Below are positions 7,450-15,772 of a stretch of DNA of 64,000 nucleotides, in pieces. The first letter of the stretch is position 1, and each line of letters begins with the position of its first letter. The stretch lies in assembly GCF_002343915.1 (NCBI RefSeq), contig NZ_NETK01000001.1:6586001-6650000 (forward strand). The letters run 5' to 3'. This DNA comes from Nannocystis exedens (lineage in GTDB: Bacteria; Myxococcota_A; Polyangia; Nannocystales; Nannocystaceae). The position numbers and the translations under genes are program-made. The notes below the pieces were generated by a model, which did not search any database, was not told the origin of the DNA, and saw only the letters and a program-made list of their open reading frames with translations.

Positions 7450-8550
7450 TCACATCGGCACGAAGCAGGCGATCGTGGTGTCGATGCGGAAGTTCGACTG
7501 GTTGGTGTGGCGCTCGGCGTGGAAGACGTCGAGCGAGTAGGACATACCCGGGGTGATGCCGAGGGCGTTGGCGCTGTCGTCGAGGTCGACCGAGTCCATC
7601 AGCTGCGGGTGGAGGCCGCCGAGGTCGAGGGCCAGCTTGCCGTTGATGAACACCCAGACGTCGTCGTCGCCGATGAAGGTGAACACCTCGCCGCCGTTGT
7701 AGAAGAAGGTCGTGTGGATCTCGGTGGTGAAGGCGAAATTGTTGGGCTGGCCCTCGTTGCCGAACCCGAGGCCGTCGACCGGGAAAAAGGTGTTGTCGGC
7801 GAACTGATAGAGGCCGGGTTGGACCTCGGTCAGCGGCAGATCGATCTGGAAGGTGTGATTGACGCCCGGCACGTCGTTGTACCACTGGGCGAACGCGTCC
7901 GGCCCGCTGGTCTGCGGCGTCGGGCCCGGGTGGGCGTAGACCGGCTTCTCGTCGGGGCCGAGGTCCTCCTCGACCAGGCCCTTGTAGGCGGTGTTGCCGC
8001 CGTAGTTCTCGAAGTCGGGGTGGGCGAAGGCGAAGTCGCGGATCGTCGCCTTGAGCACGCTGCCGCACGGGAGGTCGCCGGTGGTGGTGTCGGGCTCGCT
8101 CGTGCTGGTGGTCGAGCCGGTGTCGGCGGTGGTGCTGCTCAGGCCGGTGTCGTCGACGCCCATGGTGGTGTCGCCGGTGGTCGTGGTGTCGCCGGTGGTC
8201 GTCGTGGTGGTGTCTTCGGTGGTGGTGCCGGGCGCCGTCGTGGTGGTCGTCGTGTCGGGTCCGGTCTCGGTGGTCGGCGCGGTGGTGCTGGTCGTCGTGG
8301 TGTCGCCGGTGGTGGTGGTCGTGGCGGTGTCGCTGTCGCCCGAGTTGCTGCCGGCCGAGGTCGTCGGCGTGCCGGTCTCGCTGTCGCTGACGCCTCCGGT
8401 CGGATCGCCGGCGGTGCCCGCGCTCGTGTCGGTGGTGCCGGCCTGCGTCTCCGTGCCGTCGGCGCCGGCGGTGGTGTTGCTCGTATCGCCGCAGGCGGTC
8501 GCGAGCAAGAGCGCGACCGCGGTTTCGCGTCCCATCATTCCAACTCTCAT
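7450..8550 (-). CDS. Fibro-slime domain surface lipoprotein
   Basis: A 366-residue lipoprotein. The short signal ends in a lipobox (ALLLATAC-G). Residues about 22-165 form a very long Thr/Ser/Gly/Asp linker dominated by TTTTG-like runs. The C-terminal 190 residues are the fibro-slime domain (TIGR02148, PA14-like): IRDFAFAHPDFE, FAFTTEIHTTFFYNGGEVF, TFIGDDDVWVFINGKLALDLGG, then LDVFHAERHT and SNFRIDTT. Such domains occur in bacterial and slime-mould surface adhesins that bind carbohydrate. It is tethered to a membrane with the domain held away by the linker. Ligand unknown. Stands alone; transcription ends at the shared hairpin. Confidence 0.85.
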   Translation of the reverse strand: MRVGMMGRETAVALLLATACGDTSNTTAGADGTETQAGTTDTSAGTAGDPTGGVSDSETGTPTTSAGSNSGDSDTATTTTTGDTTTTSTTAPTTETGPDTTTTTTAPGTTTEDTTTTTTGDTTTTGDTTMGVDDTGLSSTTADTGSTTSTSEPDTTTGDLPCGSVLKATIRDFAFAHPDFENYGGNTAYKGLVEEDLGPDEKPVYAHPGPTPQTSGPDAFAQWYNDVPGVNHTFQIDLPLTEVQPGLYQFADNTFFPVDGLGFGNEGQPNNFAFTTEIHTTFFYNGGEVFTFIGDDDVWVFINGKLALDLGGLHPQLMDSVDLDDSANALGITPGMSYSLDVFHAERHTNQSNFRIDTTIACFVPM

Positions 8551-8674
8551 GCCCCTTATCGTGGCCGCGGCCGGCGCGAACCGTCAACGGTGGATTTGCC
8601 ACCGCACGCCACCTACGTCGCGGCCGTGTGCGCCGCGCTGTGCGAAGGGGAGGGCCCTGTGTTATGAGCGCCGC

Positions 8675-9832
8675 GTGACGACGACGGAGGCGAGGCGCGA
8701 GTCGGGCGAGCCGTCCGCGCTGCAGATCGGGCCGCTGCGGGTGTCGCCGCCGGTCGTGCTGGCACCGATGGCGGGTATCACGAATTACCCGTTCCGCGCG
8801 CTGTGCCGGCGGTTCGGCGCCGGGCTCTACGTCAGCGAGATGATCACGGCGGGGCCGCTGGTGCGCGGCGACGCGCGCAGCCTGCAGCTGTCGGACTTCG
8901 GGCGCGACGAGTCGCCGCGCAGCCTCCAGCTCTACGGCGTCGACCCGACCACGATCGCCGGCGCGGTCCGCTTCCTGGTCGGCGAGGGGCGGGTCGATCA
9001 CATCGACCTCAACTTCGGCTGTCCGGTGCGCAAGGTGACGCGCAAGGGCGGCGGCTCGGCGATCCCGGTCAAGCCCAACCTGCTGCGCGCGATCGTGCGG
9101 GCGGCGGTCAAGGCGGCCGGGGCGGTGCCGGTGACGATGAAGTTCCGCATGGGCATCGACGACGGGCTGCTGACCTACCTGCAGGCGGGGGCGATCGGCG
9201 AGGAGGAGGGCTGCGCCGCGGTCGCCTTGCACGCGCGGACGGCCGCGCAGCTGTACTCGGGGTCGGCCCGCTGGGAGGCGATCGCGGCGCTCAAGCGGGC
9301 GGTGCGGACGATCCCCGTGCTCGGCAACGGCGACATCTGGGAGGCCGAGGACGCCCTGCGCATGGTCCGAGAGACAGGTTGCGACGGGGTCGTGGTCGGC
9401 CGCGGCTGCCTCGGCCGACCGTGGCTGTTCCGCGAGCTGGCGGCCGCGTTCGCCGGGGCGCCGCCGCCGGCGCCGCCGTCGCTCGGCGAGGTGTGGGCGA
9501 TCATGCTGGAGCACGCGGAGCGGCTGTGCGCGTGGATGTCCGAAGAGCCAGCCATGGCCGCGTTCCGCAAGCACGCGCGCTGGTACACGCTGGGCTTTCA
9601 CAGCGCCGAGCCGGTGGTGCCGAAGCTGATGCAGGCCCAGCGGCTCGCCGAGCTGGCGGCGCTGGCGGGCGAAGTCGACCTCGCCGAGCCGTTCCCCGCG
9701 GCGGCGGCCCGGCTGGTGCGCGGCAAGAGCGGGCCGCCGCAGAAGGTCGCGCTGCCGCACGGCTACCTCGACGACCTCGACGACGCGACCCCGCCCGGAC
9801 CCGACGCCGAGGACGCCGACTCGGGCGGCTGA
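8675..9832 (+). CDS. dusB: tRNA-dihydrouridine synthase (DusB-like)
   Basis: A 385-residue FMN enzyme that reduces uridine to dihydrouridine in tRNA. Visible family blocks: VVLAPMAGITNYPFR at the N-terminus, LQLYGVDP, DLNFGCPVRKV with the catalytic Cys, VTMKFRMGID, VALHARTAAQLYSG, VLGNGDIW, then GVVVGRGCLGRPWLF (FMN phosphate binding). The start GTG at 8675 is the only one giving the usual length; the ATG 11 bp upstream hits a stop at once, and upstream in-frame sequence is the reverse of the lipoprotein linker. The C-terminal tail is Asp/Pro-rich and unusual. The gene diverges from the fibro-slime lipoprotein gene. Confidence 0.9.
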   Translation: MTTTEARRESGEPSALQIGPLRVSPPVVLAPMAGITNYPFRALCRRFGAGLYVSEMITAGPLVRGDARSLQLSDFGRDESPRSLQLYGVDPTTIAGAVRFLVGEGRVDHIDLNFGCPVRKVTRKGGGSAIPVKPNLLRAIVRAAVKAAGAVPVTMKFRMGIDDGLLTYLQAGAIGEEEGCAAVALHARTAAQLYSGSARWEAIAALKRAVRTIPVLGNGDIWEAEDALRMVRETGCDGVVVGRGCLGRPWLFRELAAAFAGAPPPAPPSLGEVWAIMLEHAERLCAWMSEEPAMAAFRKHARWYTLGFHSAEPVVPKLMQAQRLAELAALAGEVDLAEPFPAAAARLVRGKSGPPQKVALPHGYLDDLDDATPPGPDAEDADSGG

Positions 9833-9962
9833 CCGCGCCGATGCGGTGAGACAAAAATGTCGTGACCTCGCGGCGCACCGTGGTCGCGCGCCCGCGCGGC
9901 GCCGATCCTGGTGCCGCCGCGCGGACCCCATGCCTGCGCGGACGCGACGCGGCCCGATCGGG

Positions 9963-9968
9963 TAGGAT
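9963..9968 (+). promoter_or_regulatory. -10-like box placing the start codon at +1
   Basis: TAGGAT lies 6 nt upstream of the ATG of the radical SAM gene. The -35 region is not recognisable. The same arrangement (TANNNT, 6-7 nt, start codon) recurs at several genes in the window, which suggests leaderless transcripts. Confidence 0.4.
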
Positions 9969-9974
9969 GCGGGT

Positions 9975-11231
9975 ATGAACTCGCCTGCACGCGCGCTGCG
10001 CCCTGACGACTTACGGCAGCCGCGACCGATTTATGTGGTGTGGGAGACGACGCTGCGCTGCGATCACGAGTGTGCGCACTGCGGGTCGCGGGCCGGTGAC
10101 GCGCGGCCGGACGAGCTGAGCACCGAGGAGCTGCTCGAGGTGGCCGACGCGCTGGTGCGCCTCGGCAGCCGCGAGGTCACGCTGATCGGCGGCGAGGCGT
10201 ACCTGCGCGGTGATTGTTACCGGCTGATCGAGCACATGACGAAGGCCGGCATCCGCGTGACGATGCAGACCGGCGGGCGCGGGCTGACGCAGGACCGCTG
10301 TCGCAAGCTGCGCGAGGCCGGGCTGGCGGCGATCGGGGTGTCGGTCGACGGGCCGGAGGCGGCCCACGACACGCTGCGCGCCAGCCCCGGCAGCCACGCG
10401 GCGGCGCTCAAGGGCATCCGCAACGCCCGCGAGGCGGGGCTTTTGGTGACGTCGAACTCGCAGATCAACCGCCTCAACAAGGACGTGCTGCGCGAGACGG
10501 CGGAGCTGCTGGCCGACGCGGGGGTGGCGGTGTGGCGGGCGCAGATGACGGCGCCGATGGGCCGCGCGGCCGACCGCCCGGACTGGCTGCTCGAGCCGTA
10601 CATGGTGCTCGAGGTGATCGACACGCTGGCCGACATCCAGCGCTGGGCCCAGCGGCGCGCGGCGGATCGGGGGATTCCGTGGGAGCGGGCGTTCCACGTC
10701 CGCCTCGGCAACAACCTCGGCTACTTCGGCCCGCACGAGCAGCTGCTGCGCACCCGCCCGGGCTCTCCCGACAGCTACTGGCAGGGCTGCTCGGCCGGCA
10801 AGTTCGTGATGGGCATCGAGTCCGACGGGACGATCAAGGGCTGCCCGTCGCTGCCGACCGCGCCCTATACCGGCGGCAACGTGAAGACGGCCGCGCTCGC
10901 GGACATCTGGAACGAGGCGCCCGAGATCGCGTTCGCCCGCGACCGCGGGACGTCCGAGCTGTGGGGTTTCTGCAAGTCCTGCTATTACGCGGAGGTGTGC
11001 CGCGCGGGCTGCTCGTTCACCGCCCACAGCGCGATCGGCAAGCGCGGCAACAACCCCTTCTGCTACTACCGGGCGACGCAGATGAAGCGCAAGGGGCTGC
11101 GCGAGCGCGTGGTCCTGCGCCAGGCCGCCCCCGGCGACCCGTACGACTTCGGACAGTACGAGATCGTCGAGGAGCCGTGGGACTCGGCCCCGCCGCGCGC
11201 GGCGGTGCGGCTGCCCGTGCTGGCGGGGTGA
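9975..11231 (+). CDS. Radical SAM/SPASM domain enzyme
   Basis: A 418-residue radical SAM protein. CDHECAHC (about residues 31-38) is the CxxxCxxC motif for the SAM-binding 4Fe-4S cluster, followed by LIGGEAYL. The C-terminal region has the SPASM Cys pattern, CSAGKFVMGIESDG, GCPSLP, then FCKSCYYAEVCRAGCSF, for auxiliary clusters. SPASM enzymes commonly modify ribosomal peptides or act in cofactor and heme pathways; the substrate here is unknown. I looked for a small precursor gene within 400 bp on both sides and did not find one. A TAGGAT box (9963-9968) ends 6 nt before the ATG, so the mRNA may be leaderless. Confidence 0.85.
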   Translation: MNSPARALRPDDLRQPRPIYVVWETTLRCDHECAHCGSRAGDARPDELSTEELLEVADALVRLGSREVTLIGGEAYLRGDCYRLIEHMTKAGIRVTMQTGGRGLTQDRCRKLREAGLAAIGVSVDGPEAAHDTLRASPGSHAAALKGIRNAREAGLLVTSNSQINRLNKDVLRETAELLADAGVAVWRAQMTAPMGRAADRPDWLLEPYMVLEVIDTLADIQRWAQRRAADRGIPWERAFHVRLGNNLGYFGPHEQLLRTRPGSPDSYWQGCSAGKFVMGIESDGTIKGCPSLPTAPYTGGNVKTAALADIWNEAPEIAFARDRGTSELWGFCKSCYYAEVCRAGCSFTAHSAIGKRGNNPFCYYRATQMKRKGLRERVVLRQAAPGDPYDFGQYEIVEEPWDSAPPRAAVRLPVLAG

Positions 11232-11249
11232 GCGGAAGCTGGTCGTCCG

Positions 11250-11327
11250 GGCATGCTCGATGGAGCATGTCCGAGAGAGCATGGCGAAAAGGGCATGTGC
11301 TTCCGGACGTGCTCCTGCTCGCATGCG
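11250..11327. repeat. Six-unit 14-bp CATG array
   Basis: CATG cores start at 11252, 11266, 11280, 11294, then CGTG at 11308 and CATG at 11322, an exact 14-bp period over six units. It begins 19 bp after the radical SAM stop codon. Bases between the cores are variable but often G or A rich just before each core. Confidence 0.8.
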
Positions 11328-11544
11328 CGAACGGCGAGCCCGGCCCAGGCGCGCTGAGGTGGTTTGGACGCGTGAACGGGCGGAGCGTGGGCGAGCCCGC
11401 CCGGCCGAGCGCGGCCGAGCGAGCGCGCTGGGGACCGGACGTGAATGGGCGAGGCGTGGGCGAGCCCGGCTGCCTGCTGGGAGGGGCTGATGCGCGGACG
11501 GGCGGCGCTGGGCGAGCCGGTCGCGGTCCGGTCGAGCGCATGGA

Positions 11545-11611
11545 AGCCTGGCGTTCGGCGCATGGCAAGAGCGACATGCTAAAAAGGACAGGGCCGATGG
11601 GGCCTGTCCTT
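11545..11611. terminator. Five-unit array ending in a terminator-like hairpin
   Basis: Cores CCTG 11547, CATG 11561, CATG 11575, CAGG 11589 and CCTG 11603 keep a 14-bp period. The last two units are complementary and form a stem (11584-11595 with 11601-11611, one bulged G). It lies between the convergent radical SAM and zinc-ribbon lipoprotein genes. The rest of the 11232-11667 gap contains no convincing gene. Confidence 0.6.
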
Positions 11612-11667
11612 GAGAGCAGTCGCTGCGCGGGCGCCCGGGGCCGCGTGATTGCCCCGGCGGATGAGGC

Positions 11668-12216
11668 TCAGGTCGTGCCGGGGACGCCGTAGTCGGGCTC
11701 GGGGCCGCCGGTGGTCTGCGGCACGCCGTACTCGGGCTCGCCGACGGTGTCGGTGTCTCCCGTGGTGGTGCCGGCGGTGGTGCCGTCGGTGGCGTCGGTG
11801 GTCGAGGGGACGCCGTAGTCGGGCTCGCCCGAGGTGCTGGTGGTGGTGGCGAGGGTGTCGGTGGCGGGGACGCCGTACTCGGGCTCGGCGGAGGTCGGCG
11901 ACTCGGTCATCGAGGCCGAGTTGCCCTCGGTGGTGCTGCCCGTGGTGGTGTCGGTGGTGTTGCCGGTGCCGGTGCTGGCGTCGGTGGTGCTCTGGCCGGT
12001 GCTGGAGTCGCTGCCGCTCATCGTGTCGTCACCCTTGTCGGGGCAACCCGAGAGCGCCAGGCTCACCATCACCGCGGAGGCGGCGCGGGCCAACCGACCC
12101 TCGCGGTGCAGCTCGGCGCCGCAGTGCGGGCAGGTGGAGGTGTCCGACTTGATGTGCTCACGGCAGGCAGGGCAGGCGTAGAGGCGAGTCGTAGGCAGTA
12201 AGGGCGGAGGGGCCAT
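11668..12216 (-). CDS. Zinc-ribbon protein with repeated EP(D/E)YGVP motif
   Basis: A 182-residue protein with an unusual order. Residues 14-33 form a zinc ribbon (CPAC and CPHC). Next is a short hydrophobic segment, VMVSLALSGC, that looks like a late lipobox or membrane anchor. Last is a Thr/Ser/Gly-rich tail holding four copies of EPEYGVP or EPDYGVP separated by 12-17 residues and ending DYGVPGTT. I do not recognise a family for the whole protein. If the hydrophobic segment anchors it, the ribbon would be cytoplasmic and the tail extracytoplasmic. The repeated heptapeptide could be a binding, modification or processing site. It has no clear Shine-Dalgarno. Confidence 0.6.
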   Translation of the reverse strand: MAPPPLLPTTRLYACPACREHIKSDTSTCPHCGAELHREGRLARAASAVMVSLALSGCPDKGDDTMSGSDSSTGQSTTDASTGTGNTTDTTTGSTTEGNSASMTESPTSAEPEYGVPATDTLATTTSTSGEPDYGVPSTTDATDGTTAGTTTGDTDTVGEPEYGVPQTTGGPEPDYGVPGTT

Positions 12217-12278
12217 GTCCGGAATGGCACCACGCGCCCGCCCGGGCTGTCAACGCGCGCAGCCGCGACCCGGTCGCT

Positions 12279-12665
12279 TCAACGCCGCCGCATCGGCCGC
12301 AGCGAGCGGAACACGAGGCCGAGGCCGCCCACCAGCAGGGTGAGGATCACGAGGGTGTTCCACAGGGTCGTCGGGCGGAAATGGATCTCGAGGTTGGCGA
12401 TGATGCCGACGAAGATGAAGACGGCGCCGAGGCCCGTGAGCGCCCAGCCGACGATCGAGCGCGCGCTGTAGAACAAGAAGCCGATCCCGAACAGCAGCGG
12501 CAGCAGGGTCAAGCCGAAGGTGCTGTCGCCCCAGAAGGTCCAGTAGCCGCTGTGGACCATGACCTGGTTGAGCAGCAGGTACGCGCCCGCGCCCAGCATG
12601 CCGAGGCCGAGCAGAAAGACGGGGAGCCCCCCGGGGGTGCCGCCGACGTCGCGGAGGTCGTGCAT
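12279..12665 (-). CDS. Small four-helix membrane protein
   Basis: A 128-residue integral membrane protein. The ATG at 12665 is preceded by TACGCT with a 6-nt gap, which fits a leaderless transcript. Hydropathy suggests four membrane segments: about 15-33 (VFLLGLGMLGAGAYLLL), 45-65, 68-88 (ALTGLGAVFIFVGIIA) and 102-120, with a basic C-terminal RPMRRR in the cytoplasm. No catalytic motif is visible and I cannot assign a family. It follows the zinc-ribbon gene head to tail on the map but is 62 bp upstream in transcription, so the two could be co-transcribed. Confidence 0.6.
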   Translation of the reverse strand: MHDLRDVGGTPGGLPVFLLGLGMLGAGAYLLLNQVMVHSGYWTFWGDSTFGLTLLPLLFGIGFLFYSARSIVGWALTGLGAVFIFVGIIANLEIHFRPTTLWNTLVILTLLVGGLGLVFRSLRPMRRR

Positions 12666-12671
12666 GCGGGG

Positions 12672-12677
12672 AGCGTA
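12672..12677 (-). promoter_or_regulatory. -10-like box for a leaderless membrane-protein mRNA
   Basis: TACGCT on the minus strand lies 6 nt before the ATG at 12665, the same spacing as at the radical SAM and aldo/keto reductase genes. Confidence 0.35.
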
Positions 12678-12842
12678 GCATCCAGGGGGGCTGGTGCAGA
12701 TGAGCGCAGGCGCGCGCGGCGAGATCGGTGGGGCCGCGGAGGGGCGCGGCCGGGGGCGAGCGGGTTGGGACACCTCGGGCTTTTCGTCGCCGAGACCGGA
12801 GCGGCGACGCGCGAACGCCGGGCTCGAGCCCGGCGGCGACAT

Positions 12843-12906
12843 GACCTGGCCCATTGGCCAGGAGCGAAGGGGCAGGTCCCTCGCGACAGGTGCGAAGGGA
12901 CAGGCG
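12843..12906. repeat. Five-unit 14-bp array (CAGG type)
   Basis: CCTG at 12845 and CAGG at 12859, 12873, 12887 and 12901, exactly 14 bp apart. It sits directly against the stop codon (12908) of the adjacent lipoprotein gene on the minus strand. It shows that the CATG core can be replaced throughout an array by CAGG while the period is kept. Confidence 0.7.
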
Positions 12907-12907
12907 A

Positions 12908-13414
12908 TCAGCCGGCCGGCTTGGCGTACTTCTCGATGCACACCCGCATGATGTCGGAGATCGACGACTTGAGGGTCTTGTCGGTGGCGGCGTCGAGGGC
13001 GGCGACCTGGCAGGCGGCGGCCTCGATGCTGCCGAGGCCGGTGCAGCCGTTGATGGTCATCGGCCGCTGGGTGCCCTGGGCGGCCTTGAGCTTCTCGAGC
13101 TCGGGGCCCTCGAACATGCGCTCGAAGAACTTGAGCTGGGCGTCGGCGACGGCGTCGCAGGCCTTCTTGATGTCCTTCGGCAGCTTGGGCGGGAGGGTGG
13201 CGAGGGCGTTGACGGCGGCGATCCGCGCGTCCTCGGCGTCCTTCTCGGCCTTGGCCTTGGCCTCGCGCTCGGCCCGGCGCTTGGCGATCGCGTCGTCCTC
13301 GACCTTCTTCGGCTCCTCGGCCTTGACCTCGGGCTCGGCCTTCTTGGCCTCGCCGCCGCAGGCGGTGGTGATGGAGAGGGCGAGGACGAACGGGACGGCG
13401 CGGCGGAGGGGCAT
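12908..13414 (-). CDS. Small lipoprotein with charged coiled coil
   Basis: A 168-residue lipoprotein. The ATG at 13414 starts MPLRRAVPFVLALSITTAC-G, a typical type II signal with lipobox. Residues about 22-75 are highly charged Lys/Glu/Ala (KKAEPEVKAEEPKKVEDD, then repeated KAKAEKD), predicted to form a helix or coiled coil. The C-terminal 90 residues contain three Cys (KKACDAV, NGCTGL, AACQVAA, MRVCIEK) that may form disulfides. No known family. Periplasmic or surface location expected; function unknown. Confidence 0.6.
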   Translation of the reverse strand: MPLRRAVPFVLALSITTACGGEAKKAEPEVKAEEPKKVEDDAIAKRRAEREAKAKAEKDAEDARIAAVNALATLPPKLPKDIKKACDAVADAQLKFFERMFEGPELEKLKAAQGTQRPMTINGCTGLGSIEAAACQVAALDAATDKTLKSSISDIMRVCIEKYAKPAG

Positions 13415-13682
13415 CGTGGCGCGGAGGATCGCACGCCCGCGGCCTGGGGTGAAGAGGGGGCAGGGGCCTTCTGCGGAGCAATTGCAGGCCTCGCAGGCGC
13501 GCCCCGCGGCGACGAGTCGGCGCGTGCGCGGTTCCAGGCGCACGGCGGCGCAGAGAGCTTGTCCGCGTGCAGGGCTCGCCACGCCGCGGAGGAGCGGCCC
13601 GCGCTTCGGGCTGCTCGATGACAGGGACCGGCCCGGCTTCGCGCTCGTCGCGGTCGCGGTCGCGGCCCGGGCTTCGATTCGC

Positions 13683-14834
13683 CTACAGGCGCACGGCGGC
13701 GCGGTGGAATTGCTGGCGGATCGGCAAGATCGGCGGGCCGTTGCGCGTGGGGTGGACCCGGTTGGACAGCAAGATCGCAATCAGCGGGCCGCGGCCGTCG
13801 GGCGGGGTGGGGTCGATCCACAGGCTGGTGCCCGTGAACCCCGTGTGGCCGGAGGCGCGCGCCGAGAGCACGTCGGCGGCGGTGCCGCTGCCGTCGGGGC
13901 TCGGGCTGTCCCAGCCGAGCTGTCTCGTGGAACCTGGCACTTTGGACAGGGTCCAAAAGACATCTCGCGTCGCGGGGTCGAGGCCCGGCAGGTTGCACTC
14001 GAGCCAGGCGCGCGCCAGCTCGAGCGCCGCGGCGGCGTCGCCGAACAGGCCGGCGTGGCCGGCGACGCCGCTCATGACGAAGGCGTTGTCGTCGTGGACC
14101 TCGTAGTGGGCGCAGCGGACGGGGGCGCGGCAGGCGAACCAGCTCGGGACGCCGTCCGGGTGCAGCGCGGGGTCGTAGACCTCGGTCGGGGCGACGCGGT
14201 GCTGCTGGGCGGACGAGGGCCCGCGGGCGCCGAGCAGGCGGTGGAAGCCGAGGCGCGGGACGTCGCCGCGATGGAGGTCGAGCGGCCAGGCGATCTTGTT
14301 GTCGAACAGGCGGTCGAGCGGCTGACCGTAGAGGCGCTCGAGCCAGGCGCCGAGGATCATAAACCCGAGGTCGCTGTAGACCGCCTTGCTGCCGAGCGGG
14401 TACTCGGGCGGGGTCTGGGCGATCCGGTCGAGCACCCGTTCGGGGCGGCCAGGCCTCAGGTCGGCGAAGTACTCGCGGTGCGCCGGCAGACCTGAACTAT
14501 GGGACAGGAGGTGGGCGAGCGTGGCCCCCGGGCAGGCGCGATCCCAGTCGGCCGGCACCGGGGTCGTGAGTTCGACCCGCCCCTCGGCGACGGCCAGGGC
14601 CGCGAGGCTGGTGGTGGCCAGGACCTTGGTCAGCGAGGCGAGGTCGTAGACGGTGTCGCGGCTGACCGCGCGCAGGTAGCCCGGCGCGCCCTCGCGGCTG
14701 CCGAGGTCGCCGTGGGCCTCGTGGTAGACCTCGGCGCCGTCGCGCCAGACGAGGGCGACGCAGCCGGGGTAAACACCGGCGCGGACGCCGTGCTCGAGGA
14801 GGTCGAACAGGTCGCGATGCGGATCTTCACGCAC
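13683..14834 (-). CDS. Serine hydrolase, class C beta-lactamase / DD-peptidase fold
   Basis: A 383-residue protein of the beta-lactamase class C / penicillin-binding-like serine hydrolase family (Pfam Beta-lactamase). The three active-site elements are visible: SLTK (nucleophile Ser and base Lys, about residue 67), YSD in AVYSDLGF (about residue 153) and HTGFTG near residue 330 replacing the KTG box. HLLSHSSGLP is another family signature. No signal peptide is seen, so it is probably cytoplasmic, and a role in esterase or peptide hydrolysis is more likely than antibiotic resistance. It diverges from pyrF with 47 bp between the start codons. Positions 13917-13966 within the gene match the 14-bp repeat register. 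Confidence 0.85.
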   Translation of the reverse strand: MREDPHRDLFDLLEHGVRAGVYPGCVALVWRDGAEVYHEAHGDLGSREGAPGYLRAVSRDTVYDLASLTKVLATTSLAALAVAEGRVELTTPVPADWDRACPGATLAHLLSHSSGLPAHREYFADLRPGRPERVLDRIAQTPPEYPLGSKAVYSDLGFMILGAWLERLYGQPLDRLFDNKIAWPLDLHRGDVPRLGFHRLLGARGPSSAQQHRVAPTEVYDPALHPDGVPSWFACRAPVRCAHYEVHDDNAFVMSGVAGHAGLFGDAAAALELARAWLECNLPGLDPATRDVFWTLSKVPGSTRQLGWDSPSPDGSGTAADVLSARASGHTGFTGTSLWIDPTPPDGRGPLIAILLSNRVHPTRNGPPILPIRQQFHRAAVRL

Positions 14835-14881
14835 GCCGGCGAGCTTGCAACACCCGCGCCGCGCTTGCTAGATCGCCGCCC

Positions 14882-15613
14882 ATGCCGCTGCACCTCGCCT
14901 CCGAGTCCGAAATGCGCCGCCGCCTGATCGTCGCGCTCGACGTGCCCGACGCCCGGGCCGCGGTCGCGGCGGCGCAGACGCTGAAGGGCCACGTCGGCAT
15001 GCTGAAGGTCGGGCTCGAGCTGTTCGTGGCCGAGGGCCCCGAGGTGGTGCGCCGCCTCCGCGGCGAGGTGCCCGAGCTCGAGATCTTCCTCGACCTCAAG
15101 CTCCACGACATCCCCAACACGATGTGCGGCGCGATCCGCTCGGCTCGCTCGCTCGGCTGCCGCTTCATCACCGTCCACGCCGGCTCGGGCCTGGCCCACC
15201 TCAAGGCGTGCGTGGCCGAGGCCGGCGCGGAGCTCGGCGTGCTGGCGGTGACGGTGTTGACCAGCCAGGACGCGGCCGCCTGCGCCGAGGCCGGGCACAC
15301 GCGCGCGCCCGCGGAGCTGGTGGTGATGCGGGCCGCGCTGGCGCGCGCGGCCGGCTGCGCGGGGGTGGTGTGCAGCGGGCAAGAGCTGGCCGGGGTGCGC
15401 TCGGCGGCGCCGGGCATCGCCTGCGTGGTGCCGGGCATCCGCCCCGCGGGGGCCGAGGTCGGCGACCAGAAGCGGGTGATGACGCCCGGGCAGGCGGTCG
15501 CCGACGGGGCGGCGTACCTGGTGGTCGGGCGCCCGATCCTCGGCGCGCCCGACCCGGCCGCCGCGGCCGACGCGATCGTCGCCGACATGCTCGCCGGCGC
15601 CGAGGCGAACTGA
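14882..15613 (+). CDS. pyrF: Orotidine 5'-phosphate decarboxylase
   Basis: A 243-residue OMP decarboxylase, the last step of UMP synthesis. Motifs: RLIVALDVPDA at the N-terminus, LKVGLELF, the catalytic FLDLKLHDIPNT (Lys and Asp tetrad), ITVHAG, VTVLTSQD, CVVPGIRPAG and the phosphate-binding LVVGRPIL. Length is normal for the bacterial type 1 enzyme. The start ATG follows a possible TTGCAA (14845)/TAGATC (14869) promoter with its +1 at or next to the ATG, so a leaderless mRNA is possible. It is a stand-alone pyrimidine gene here. Confidence 0.93.
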   Translation: MPLHLASESEMRRRLIVALDVPDARAAVAAAQTLKGHVGMLKVGLELFVAEGPEVVRRLRGEVPELEIFLDLKLHDIPNTMCGAIRSARSLGCRFITVHAGSGLAHLKACVAEAGAELGVLAVTVLTSQDAAACAEAGHTRAPAELVVMRAALARAAGCAGVVCSGQELAGVRSAAPGIACVVPGIRPAGAEVGDQKRVMTPGQAVADGAAYLVVGRPILGAPDPAAAADAIVADMLAGAEAN

Positions 15614-15617
15614 GGCG

Positions 15618-15756
15618 CGGCTGCCCCTCGGGGCCGGTGATGTCGCGGCGCGGCCTCGGCTGTCCTGCAGGACAGGTCGATTGCCCGGGCCGGCCTCGCT
15701 GACCTTCGGGACAGGTGTCTTCCGGCGCGCCCCGGGGCTGTCCTGGAGGACATATG
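15618..15756. repeat. Four 39-bp repeats each holding a 14-bp pair
   Basis: Pairs of cores 14 bp apart occur at 15620/15634, 15659/15673, 15698/15712 and 15737/15751. The pairs themselves recur every 39 bp, usually as GCTGtcc...ggaCAGG. This is a tandem duplication on top of the 14-bp family. It fills the gap between the convergent pyrF and lipoprotein genes and can fold into three hairpins. Confidence 0.7.
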
Positions 15757-15772
15757 TCGAATCGCGCCGCCG

